A DNA stretch of 16,311 nucleotides from FEN-1297 sp964618785 (lineage in GTDB: Bacteria > Bacteroidota > Ignavibacteria > Ignavibacteriales > Ignavibacteriaceae): positions 1-16,311 of the forward strand of contig CAZUCY010000085.1 in assembly GCA_964618785.1 (NCBI GenBank), given 5' to 3'. The notes beneath the pieces were generated by a model that had not been told where the DNA came from, ran no database searches, and saw nothing but the letters and a program-made list of their open reading frames with translations. Positions 8,005 to 14,979 of the stretch are shown one piece after another. A program made the position numbers and the translations under genes. Position 1 is the first letter of the stretch, and each line of letters begins with the position of its first letter.

Positions 8005-9360
8005 ATGGCTTCAACTCAATCTTTGAAAACTAAAAATACAGCTCCGTTTAATATACTGCACGCATATAATCAAAAAATTGTTTCTGCGGACGAAGCTGTA
8101 AAAGCAATTAAGTCAGGCGATAAAATTCTTGCCCATTCTAATTGCGCCTTGCCTTTAGTTCTGATAAATGCACTTATGAAGAGGAAAGATGAACTTTATA
8201 ATGTTGAGATACTTCATGCATTAACAGTCGGAGATCTTCCTTATACAAAACCTGAAATGGAAGGGCATTTTAGGCACAATGCTTTTTTTGTCGGTACAAA
8301 TGCACGTGAAGCAGTTCGCGAAGGGAGAGCGGATTTTATGCCTATCTTTCTTTATGAAACACCGTTGCTGTTCTCCAAGGGCGTTATAAATCTAAATGCG
8401 GCATTTATTCATGTATCGCCTCCTGATGAACATGGTTTTTGCAGTCTCGGTGTTGAAGTCGGCTTAATAAAAACCGGCGCTGAAAAAGCTAAGCTTGTAA
8501 TTGCACAGGTTAATAAACATATGCCCAGAACTTTAGGTGATAGTTTTATCCATATCAGCAAAATAAATTATATCGTTGAAGTAGATGAAGAAATTTCCGA
8601 GCTTCCTCAGGGGGAAAAAGAAACTTCGCCAGAAATAAATGAGATCAATAAAAAAATTGCTTTCAATATTGCAGATTTAATTGAAGACGGCTCAACATTA
8701 CAAATGGGAATTGGAGCTATTCCTGATTTTGTTCTAAAATATCTTTCGGACAGGCGGGCGCTCGGTATACATTCGGAAATGTTTTCGGACGGCGCTGTAG
8801 AGCTTGTTGAGAACGGCATTATTACGAACGAAATGAAGACACTTCACCCGGGTAAAATTGTTGCCGGGTTTGTATTAGGAACAAAGAAACTTTACGATTT
8901 TATTGATAATAACCCGATGATTGAATTTCATAGGCAAGAATATGTTAATGATCCTTTTGTAATTGCAAAAAATTACAAAATGGTTGCTATAAATTCCGCA
9001 ATCGAAGTTGACATTACAGGACAGGTTTGTTCGGACTCAATGGGAACGAAAATTTACAGCGGCTTCGGTGGGCAATTGGATTTTATAAGAGGCGCTTCCC
9101 GTTCCGAAGGAGGAAAACCTATTATTGCTCTTCCCTCAACAACAAGAGATTTTAACATCTCCAGAATTGCGCCGTTTTTAAAACAGGGTGCAGGTGTTAT
9201 CACAACAAGAGGCGATGTTCATTATGTTGTTACTGAGTATGGGTATGTTCAGCTTTTCGGAAAATCCATAAGAGAAAGAGCTAAAGCATTAATCAATATT
9301 GCTCATCCGAAATTCAGAGACGATCTTTATAAGTACGCAAAGGAAAATAAGTATTTATGA
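8005..9360 (+). CDS. Acetyl-CoA hydrolase/4-hydroxybutyrate CoA-transferase family protein
   Basis: A 451-residue class I CoA-transferase of the acetyl-CoA hydrolase/transferase family (Cat1/AbfT type). The glutamate that forms the covalent CoA thioester is E258 in HSEMFSDG, the same motif as Glu238 of 4-hydroxybutyrate CoA-transferase from Clostridium aminobutyricum. The CoA-binding loop is GFGGQLDFIRGA (353-364). SPPDEHGFCSLG is another conserved family block. The enzyme moves CoA between acetyl-CoA and short carboxylates such as 4-hydroxybutyrate, butyrate, propionate or succinate; the acceptor cannot be decided here. It has an N-terminal extension of about 14 residues (Ser/Thr/Lys-rich) relative to AbfT, and no alternative Met is near. 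It follows alanine dehydrogenase by 163 bases, so a metabolic link is possible but separate transcription is likely. Confidence 0.9.
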   Translation: MASTQSLKTKNTAPFNILHAYNQKIVSADEAVKAIKSGDKILAHSNCALPLVLINALMKRKDELYNVEILHALTVGDLPYTKPEMEGHFRHNAFFVGTNAREAVREGRADFMPIFLYETPLLFSKGVINLNAAFIHVSPPDEHGFCSLGVEVGLIKTGAEKAKLVIAQVNKHMPRTLGDSFIHISKINYIVEVDEEISELPQGEKETSPEINEINKKIAFNIADLIEDGSTLQMGIGAIPDFVLKYLSDRRALGIHSEMFSDGAVELVENGIITNEMKTLHPGKIVAGFVLGTKKLYDFIDNNPMIEFHRQEYVNDPFVIAKNYKMVAINSAIEVDITGQVCSDSMGTKIYSGFGGQLDFIRGASRSEGGKPIIALPSTTRDFNISRIAPFLKQGAGVITTRGDVHYVVTEYGYVQLFGKSIRERAKALINIAHPKFRDDLYKYAKENKYL

Positions 9361-9494
9361 ATAATTTTATTCTTTCCCAAATAACCTTTGCGATAAATTA
9401 ATTATTATTGTTTTTTCATTTTAATTATAATTTCTGCTATCAAAAAATGAATAATAAATATCTGCTTCCTTAAAAGCATTTCAAATAATTAAAA

Positions 9495-9512
9495 TTATCA
9501 ACATTATCAACA
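9495..9512. repeat. Perfect tandem 9-base repeat, DnaA-box-like
   Basis: TTATCAACA occurs twice head to tail (9495-9503 and 9504-9512), 20 bases before the phosphatase start. Each copy differs from the DnaA-box consensus TTATCCACA by one base. It may be a binding site for a regulator or a chance product of AT-rich DNA. Confidence 0.4.
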
Positions 9513-9532
9513 TATATTTATTCTAAAGATCA

Positions 9533-10222
9533 ATGATAGCTGTCATCGGCGATATACATGGCTGTTACTATACATTAATGGAACTTGTTGAACAGATAAG
9601 TAACAAATATCCTTTAATAAAAATATATAGTGTCGGTGATTTGGTTGACCGTGGTAATTTCAGTTATGAAGTGATTGAATTTGTTAAATCACGGAATATT
9701 AGGTTTACACCCGGTAATCATGATTATATGTTTTGCTATTTTTTTAGACAATACGATAGTAATATGTCTAATTTATGGCTATATAATGGATATGAAAAAA
9801 CTCTCGCATCATATGGCAGGCATAATGATGAAGTCTCCGCGCATCTGGACTTAATAATGCAAATGCCTCTTTTCCTTAACTTGAAGGATTGCTTTATCTC
9901 ACATGCCGGTATTTCAAAATATTATGAATCGATTTTACCCGAATATCTTCAAAGCGATCTAAGTACTTTGGGAAATATTATCAGGAATAATCTTGATGAA
10001 AGCAAGAGCATTTTATGGGCACGCGGCGAACTTCTAAATATAGGCAAGCTTCAGGTGGTAGGACATACAAGACGTGAAAAAGTTGAGTTTAAGAAAAAAA
10101 ATAACGTTGTTTATATAGATACTTCGGTCTATCTCATGAATAAATTAAGCGCTGTCATTATCGAGGATAATAATATCCTTGATATTCTTTCCGTAGCTAC
10201 AAAAGCTGAGGATATGAAATAA
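9533..10222 (+). CDS. PPP-family metallophosphatase (serine/threonine phosphatase-like)
   Basis: A 229-residue cytoplasmic calcineurin-like phosphoesterase with every metal-binding motif in order: GDIHG (D7, H9), GDLVDRG (D36, D39, R40), GNHD (N62, H63, D64), SHAG (H124) and VGHT (H178), then a YIDTS strand. The GDxVDRG and GNHD pair is that of the PPP family, whose bacterial members include PrpA/PrpB-type protein phosphatases and ApaH-type diadenosine tetraphosphatases. The short length (ApaH is about 280) and the lone catalytic domain favour a PrpA-like protein phosphatase. Two metal ions would activate water for phosphoester hydrolysis. It sits 136 bases upstream of the large AAA+ gene; a functional pairing is possible but not shown. 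Substrate unknown. Confidence 0.85.
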   Translation: MIAVIGDIHGCYYTLMELVEQISNKYPLIKIYSVGDLVDRGNFSYEVIEFVKSRNIRFTPGNHDYMFCYFFRQYDSNMSNLWLYNGYEKTLASYGRHNDEVSAHLDLIMQMPLFLNLKDCFISHAGISKYYESILPEYLQSDLSTLGNIIRNNLDESKSILWARGELLNIGKLQVVGHTRREKVEFKKKNNVVYIDTSVYLMNKLSAVIIEDNNILDILSVATKAEDMK

Positions 10223-10286
10223 TTTATAAGCGATTTTATTATTTATTTTTTTTAGACTTTTAATTTTTCCTTTTTACAGGTAAAAT

Positions 10287-10294
10287 TATTTTTG
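10287..10294 (+). promoter_or_regulatory. Possible Bacteroidota-type -7 promoter element
   Basis: TATTTTTG matches the Bacteroidota sigma-A -7 pattern TAnnTTTG and lies about 65 bases before the start of the AAA+ gene. No good TTG element is seen at the expected upstream distance, and other gaps in the window lack this pattern, so support is weak. Confidence 0.22.
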
Positions 10295-10347
10295 TATCTT
10301 TTGGTATATTACAAAAGTTCGATTGATTATTTAGACAAATTAGGGCT

Positions 10348-10353
10348 GGAGAG
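10348..10353 (+). promoter_or_regulatory. Ribosome-binding site that fixes a TTG start
   Basis: GGAGAG ends five bases before the TTG at 10359, and an in-frame TAA stop lies directly upstream (10356-10358). TTG is therefore the first possible start; the next in-frame ATG is codon 24, inside the first TPR-like helix. This is one of the best Shine-Dalgarno sequences in a window where most genes lack one. Confidence 0.65.
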
Positions 10354-10358
10354 TTTAA

Positions 10359-13300
10359 TTGACTTCTGAAGAACTAGATGATCTCCTTAAAGAAGCTTAT
10401 GAACATTTAAGGCAAAACCGATTTCGTATGGCTCTAACGGCTGCGAGACAGGTTTTTGATGAACGGCAAAACGATTATAATGCCGCATCATGCTTGGCGT
10501 GGGCGTTGCTTGAAAACGGGTATCCCGCTCAGGCATTGGAAATAGCAAATCTTGCCGTTCAAATCGGCGGTGAGGATGTTAATTCCAGACTTTACCGTGG
10601 CTTTTTATTAATGCGAATGAGCATTTTTGAAGGTGCTTTATCTGACCTGGACTGGGCTATTGTCAAAAAACCGGATTTGCTTGCATGGGCTCATTTAAAT
10701 AAGGCAAGGGCGCTTGGAGGATTGGGACGCTTTTTTGAAGGTATTGAAGAAATTGAAAAAGCAATCGATATTGATAAAAGCTCAAATCCGAAACTTAAAA
10801 AAGTCAGAGATTGGTTGAGGATTACTTTGGGTTATGATGAGAAATTCTTTGTAGGTGTTTTCTCAAAGAAGAAATCTTTTTTAATAGAGGCCGAAGAAGC
10901 CTTTAAAGCCAATGAGTACTGGTTTTCACTTTGGGCTGCAAGAGACACTCTAAATACGCCATCCCTTCAAAAAAAACATCCTCGCGCGCACATTATGGAA
11001 CTGAAATCCCTATTGGGAATGTTTCAAATGAGAAACGCTTACGAAAAAGCTGAGTCCATAAAAGAACAATTTAATAACGACGAAGAGTTCAAAGACGTAT
11101 ATCATAAAATTCTTAAAATTTTTCCGGGTGAGACTTCTCAAGTAAGGGAAATTGATGCTTTCCTTTCTTCTATGAGTACAGATTTTGAGATATATGAAAA
11201 CAGGTATTTTCATATCCATCAGGTTAGAACGTATGATTTAATTGAAAATCTTAGGACAGGCAAGCGCACATTCTTACTTCAATTTAATGAAGAAATTATA
11301 AGGTATATAGGGGTTGAGGTCGTACTTGATAATCCTTTCTTTAGTAAAGAACGAATGGATGTTGATGGTATTGCAGTTTGGCATTTGAATGATATTGAAG
11401 TTGGTAGACATTACTTTGTACTTACTATGGAAAAAGATTGGAAGATTGTAGAATTTGTTCAAAGCTGGGGAATAGATACTCCGGGCTTCTGGAAGGAGGG
11501 GCAAGGCAAGATTGATATATTTCTGGACGATCATCTTGTTTGCACAAGATGGTTTATAGTAGGTCCATCTGAAATTGTAAATTTCGAAGAGAATAAAATA
11601 CCTGTAGATGAATCAAAGCCTCTGGAAAAACCTTTAACTGATCAGCCTAAAGAGGTAAAGATAACTTCTTTAAAACCTCAGGAGTCAAAATCACTTGAAG
11701 AACTTTTGTCTGAACTGGAAAATTATGTAGGACTTCAAAGTGTAAAACAATCGATGAGAGATTTTGTTGACTACCTTAATTTTATTAATGAAAGGAAGAA
11801 ACTTGGTTTAAAGACTCAGGAAAATCTTCCTATGCATTCTGTTTTTCTCGGTAATCCAGGTACCGGTAAGACAACAATTGCACGGCTGCTTGGTAATATA
11901 TTTAAAGCTATGGGTATTTTAAAAAACGGTCATGTTATAGAAGTTGATCGTTCCGGATTGGTGGGGCAATATATAGGCGAAACGGCTCAGAAGACTAATA
12001 AAGTTATTGATGAAGCTATTGGCGGATTACTTTTTATTGATGAAGCTTATTCACTTAAAAAAGAAGGAAACCAGCAGGACTTTGGGCAGGAAGCAATTGA
12101 TATATTGTTAAAAAGAATGGAGGACAGCCAAAATTCTTCCAGTGGGCAGATGGGAGAATTTGTTGTAATTGCTGCCGGATATCCTGAAGAAATGGATGTA
12201 TTTATTAATTCCAATCCCGGTTTAAAATCAAGATTTACTCACTTCTTTCAATTTGATGATTACACGCCTGATGAACTTGTAGAAATATTTAAACTTACTT
12301 CCGGGAAAGAGGAATATATTGTCTCTCCGGAAGTTTTAGATTTCCTCAGAAAACAATTTACAAATCTATACAGGAAAAGAGACAAGTCGTTTGGTAACGC
12401 AAGATTGGTTAGAAATTATTTTAACGAAGTTAAAATTCATATAAGTAAACGCTACTTAAAGATTCCGGAAAGTGATCGTACAAAAGAAACGATGACTACA
12501 ATATTGCAGGATGATATATTGGCAACAATCGAACATGCAATTATCAAGAATGTGAAGATAGGAATTGATGAAGAAGTTCTTGCTAAAGCGCTGACAAAGT
12601 TAAATAATTTAACCGGACTGCTTTCGGTAAAGAAAGAAATAAATGAGATTGTTAAGCTTGCAAGATATTATACCGAGCAAGGAGAAGATATACATGATAA
12701 ATTCTCGTCGCACCTTGTTTTTTTAGGAAATCCGGGCACCGGTAAAACTTCTGTTGCAAGGCTTTTCAGCGAGATTTATTCTGCTCTGGGTATCCTTCCA
12801 AGGGGTCACCTTGTCGAAGTCGATAGGCAAGGACTTGTTGCGAGTTTTATCGGTAAAACCGCAGAAAAGACTAAAGAAGCAATCGATAGAGCGATTGGCG
12901 GAACTCTTTTTATCGATGAAGCATATACTCTTATAAAAGGCGGGGATGCTAACAGCTCTGACTTCGGTAAAGAAGCGGTTGATACTTTACTTAAAAGAAT
13001 GGAAGATGACAGGGGTAAGTTTATCGTTATAGCCGCTGGTTACACGGTTGAGATGGAGAATTTTCTTAACTCAAACCCCGGGATTCAATCAAGATTTACA
13101 AAAAAGATTTTGTTTGAAGATTATACGCCTGACGAATTGATGGAAATTACTGAAAAGTTGTTTGATAGCAAGGATCTCTTGCTTGATGAAGCAGTACGTG
13201 AACCTCTTAAAAAATATTTCATAAAAGTTTATAGAAACCGTGACAAAACTTTCGGCAATGCCAGGTTGGTAAGGAATCTTTATGAAAACTCTTTGAAGAA

Positions 13301-14255
13301 TCAGCTTTTACGGATTGCTGATATTCCTGCCGAAGAACGGCATGAAGAAGTTCTAAAATATATTTTGATTGAGGATGTTAATGAAATTTTATCTCATAAA
13401 AAAGAGAAAGAACCGGCAAAAATTGAGATTGATCAGGAGCAATTAAATATAAGCTTAAAAGCGCTTAATGAATTGACCGGACTTGAGTCCGTTAAAAAAT
13501 CTGTTGATAGATTAATCAGCAGTTTAAAAGTTGCTAAGCTTAGAAAACAAAGAGGACTAAAAGTTATTCCTAAAAATTTAAATTCTGTTTTCATTGGAAA
13601 TCCGGGTACCGGCAAAACGACCGTTGCAAGGCTTCTAAGTAACATCTATAAAGAAATGGGAATTTTGGAAAAAGGTCATTTGATTGAAGTCGACCGTTCA
13701 GGTTTAGTAGCGGGATATCAGGGGCAGACTTCTTCAAAAACTAATGAAGTTATAAACAAATCTTTAGGTGGTACTCTTTTTATTGATGAAGCATTCATGC
13801 TTACTCGAGGCGCTTCCGAATTCGGACTGGAAGCTCTTGATACTTTATTAAAAAGAATGGATGCCGAGCAGGATAAATTTATTGTTATTGCTGCCGGATA
13901 TAAAGATGAGATGAAGGAATTTTTAGACTCAAATCCAGGGCTCAAGTTAGGTTTTCCAAATATTTTTACTTTTGAAGATTTTAATCCGAGACAATTAATT
14001 GAAATCGCAAACACTATCAGTGAAAAAAGCGGATATAAACTTGATGAAGGTGCATGGCAGCTTCTTCTCGAGATATTCACAAAATTATATAGTGAAAGAA
14101 ATAATAATTTCGGAAATATTAGTACTGTAAAAAATATTTTATCCAGGGCAATTAGTAACCAGGAAGAGCGTATACTTTCTCTTAGTGAACTTGATGATAA
14201 TGACCTTGCAACCATAACTTATGAAGATGTAAAAAATATTGAATGGGGCGAGTAA
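10359..14255 (+). CDS. TPR protein with three tandem CbbX/SpoVK-type AAA+ modules
   Basis: A 1298-residue soluble protein. Residues about 5-150 form TPR-like helix pairs, 160-265 more helices, 268-407 a beta-rich domain of unknown family, and 408-450 a Pro/Glu/Lys-rich linker. Three AAA+ modules of the CbbX/SpoVK group follow (from about 455, 748 and 1034). Module 1: Walker A G498-T505, Walker B ending D561-E562, arginine finger R625 (SRF), sensor-2 R682 (FGNAR). Module 2: G790-T797, D853-E854, R912, R969. Module 3: G1080-T1087 and D1143-E1144 are intact, but the finger position is G1198 (KLGF) and the sensor-2 position S1255 (FGNIS). All three keep an aromatic pore-loop residue (GQYIG, ASFIG, AGYQG). 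CbbX remodels Rubisco and EccA (TPR plus one such AAA+ domain) serves type VII secretion; no Rubisco or ESX gene is nearby. The target is unknown. An ATP-driven protein remodeller is likely. Confidence 0.9.
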   Translation: MTSEELDDLLKEAYEHLRQNRFRMALTAARQVFDERQNDYNAASCLAWALLENGYPAQALEIANLAVQIGGEDVNSRLYRGFLLMRMSIFEGALSDLDWAIVKKPDLLAWAHLNKARALGGLGRFFEGIEEIEKAIDIDKSSNPKLKKVRDWLRITLGYDEKFFVGVFSKKKSFLIEAEEAFKANEYWFSLWAARDTLNTPSLQKKHPRAHIMELKSLLGMFQMRNAYEKAESIKEQFNNDEEFKDVYHKILKIFPGETSQVREIDAFLSSMSTDFEIYENRYFHIHQVRTYDLIENLRTGKRTFLLQFNEEIIRYIGVEVVLDNPFFSKERMDVDGIAVWHLNDIEVGRHYFVLTMEKDWKIVEFVQSWGIDTPGFWKEGQGKIDIFLDDHLVCTRWFIVGPSEIVNFEENKIPVDESKPLEKPLTDQPKEVKITSLKPQESKSLEELLSELENYVGLQSVKQSMRDFVDYLNFINERKKLGLKTQENLPMHSVFLGNPGTGKTTIARLLGNIFKAMGILKNGHVIEVDRSGLVGQYIGETAQKTNKVIDEAIGGLLFIDEAYSLKKEGNQQDFGQEAIDILLKRMEDSQNSSSGQMGEFVVIAAGYPEEMDVFINSNPGLKSRFTHFFQFDDYTPDELVEIFKLTSGKEEYIVSPEVLDFLRKQFTNLYRKRDKSFGNARLVRNYFNEVKIHISKRYLKIPESDRTKETMTTILQDDILATIEHAIIKNVKIGIDEEVLAKALTKLNNLTGLLSVKKEINEIVKLARYYTEQGEDIHDKFSSHLVFLGNPGTGKTSVARLFSEIYSALGILPRGHLVEVDRQGLVASFIGKTAEKTKEAIDRAIGGTLFIDEAYTLIKGGDANSSDFGKEAVDTLLKRMEDDRGKFIVIAAGYTVEMENFLNSNPGIQSRFTKKILFEDYTPDELMEITEKLFDSKDLLLDEAVREPLKKYFIKVYRNRDKTFGNARLVRNLYENSLKNQLLRIADIPAEERHEEVLKYILIEDVNEILSHKKEKEPAKIEIDQEQLNISLKALNELTGLESVKKSVDRLISSLKVAKLRKQRGLKVIPKNLNSVFIGNPGTGKTTVARLLSNIYKEMGILEKGHLIEVDRSGLVAGYQGQTSSKTNEVINKSLGGTLFIDEAFMLTRGASEFGLEALDTLLKRMDAEQDKFIVIAAGYKDEMKEFLDSNPGLKLGFPNIFTFEDFNPRQLIEIANTISEKSGYKLDEGAWQLLLEIFTKLYSERNNNFGNISTVKNILSRAISNQEERILSLSELDDNDLATITYEDVKNIEWGE
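11700..14250 (+). repeat. Three diverged in-gene copies of an AAA+ module
   Basis: Inside the 1298-residue gene, a unit of about 285 codons repeats three times (approximately 11,700-12,560, 12,590-13,390 and 13,450-14,250). Each copy begins with an L-x-x-[YL]-[VT]-G-L-x-S-V-K block, then GNPGTGKT, VDR-G-LV, FIDEA, LLKRM, VIAAGY and SNPG. Nucleotide identity is patchy, so the triplication looks old rather than recent. Confidence 0.8.
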
Positions 14256-14358
14256 TAATTAAATCGGCGGGAGGTGCTTAGATCCATTCACTCAATCTAA
14301 AGTTATTCCTGAGAAAATATTTTTAAAATAACGATCGAATAAATTAAAAGTATAATTC

Positions 14359-14392
14359 AAGTGAGACTCACGTACAAAGATGAGCCTCACTT
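14359..14392. terminator. Hairpin between convergent genes
   Basis: AAGTGAGACTCA (14359-14370) pairs with TGAGCCTCACTT (14381-14392) over 12 positions with one A-C mismatch and a 10-base loop. It lies between the + strand AAA+ gene and the - strand Spy-like gene, where a shared terminator is expected. Neither side has a proper T-tract, so termination efficiency is doubtful. Confidence 0.5.
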
Positions 14393-14409
14393 AAATAAAT
14401 TATATATTA

Positions 14410-14775
14410 TTAATTTCCGTTATTCGGAGGCCTGTTACTGTCAGACGGTCTATTCTGCATACGACTTCTTCTTTCAGCTATTATTTTATCATATTTAGCT
14501 TTTTGGTCGGGTGTTAATACGCTAGCAACCTGTGTGTTTACGTCATCCATTATCTTTTTCGTAGCATCCCGTCGTTCCTGACCGGAAGCGTCAATATTTT
14601 TTATTTTTTCGCTTGCAGAAGTAAAAATGGAGTCAATTATTGCAGTCTGGCTGTCCGATAAAGCAAGACTGTCTTTCATTTCCTTGATTCTATCTTTCAT
14701 GGAAAAACGACCCTGTGCATTTACTCCTACTATGAAAGTAAAAGCAATTACTGCTGTTAATATTAAGTTTTTCAT
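14410..14775 (-). CDS. Spy/CpxP-like small exported protein
   Basis: A 121-residue protein with a Sec signal peptide (MKN, hydrophobic core 4-18, probable cleavage after VNA, residue 20). The mature part is an all-helical, charged chain with two LTxxQ-type motifs, L39-S-D-S-Q43 and L87-T-P-D-Q91, the hallmark spacing of Spy/CpxP periplasmic proteins. The tail (about 102-121) is Arg/Asn/Pro-rich and disordered in appearance. Spy and CpxP are ATP-independent periplasmic chaperones or envelope-stress sensors; that role is inferred, since many short LTxxQ proteins in Bacteroidota have no assigned job. AAGGTG at 14780-14785 is the ribosome-binding site. It is transcribed toward the AAA+ gene and lies next to groEL on the same strand, but the strong groEL terminator lies between, so it should have its own promoter. 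Confidence 0.72.
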   Translation of the reverse strand: MKNLILTAVIAFTFIVGVNAQGRFSMKDRIKEMKDSLALSDSQTAIIDSIFTSASEKIKNIDASGQERRDATKKIMDDVNTQVASVLTPDQKAKYDKIIAERRSRMQNRPSDSNRPPNNGN

Positions 14776-14926
14776 TAGACACCTTATCTTTGTAAAGAAA
14801 TAAATTATTATAAATAATTAGGACACTATTAATATTAGACAGGATACAAACGAACACAGTTTAAATTTAAGATTAATTTATCTTGTCTGCATGGGAATTA
14901 TCACATTTGCCCTCATATTTAAAAAT

Positions 14927-14956
14927 AAAAAGGCGGAATAAAAATCCCGCCTTTTT
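14927..14956 (-). terminator. Rho-independent terminator of groEL
   Basis: A perfect 10-base stem, AAAAAGGCGG (14927-14936) with CCGCCTTTTT (14947-14956), and a 10-base loop. Read on the - strand it ends in a T-rich tract 23 bases after the groEL stop codon. The run of T on the + strand makes it potentially bidirectional. Confidence 0.85.
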
Positions 14957-14979
14957 TAAGATCAAGCAAAAACAGATGC

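Noticed and set aside
13718..14215. 165-codon open frame on the - strand inside the AAA+ gene
   Set aside because: It is opposite a clearly conserved AAA+ coding region; the encoded product is a low-complexity Ser/Leu-rich chain with no motif.
14269..14276. Strong Shine-Dalgarno-like GGGAGGTG after the AAA+ stop codon
   Set aside because: No start codon with a meaningful open frame follows; likely chance or a remnant.
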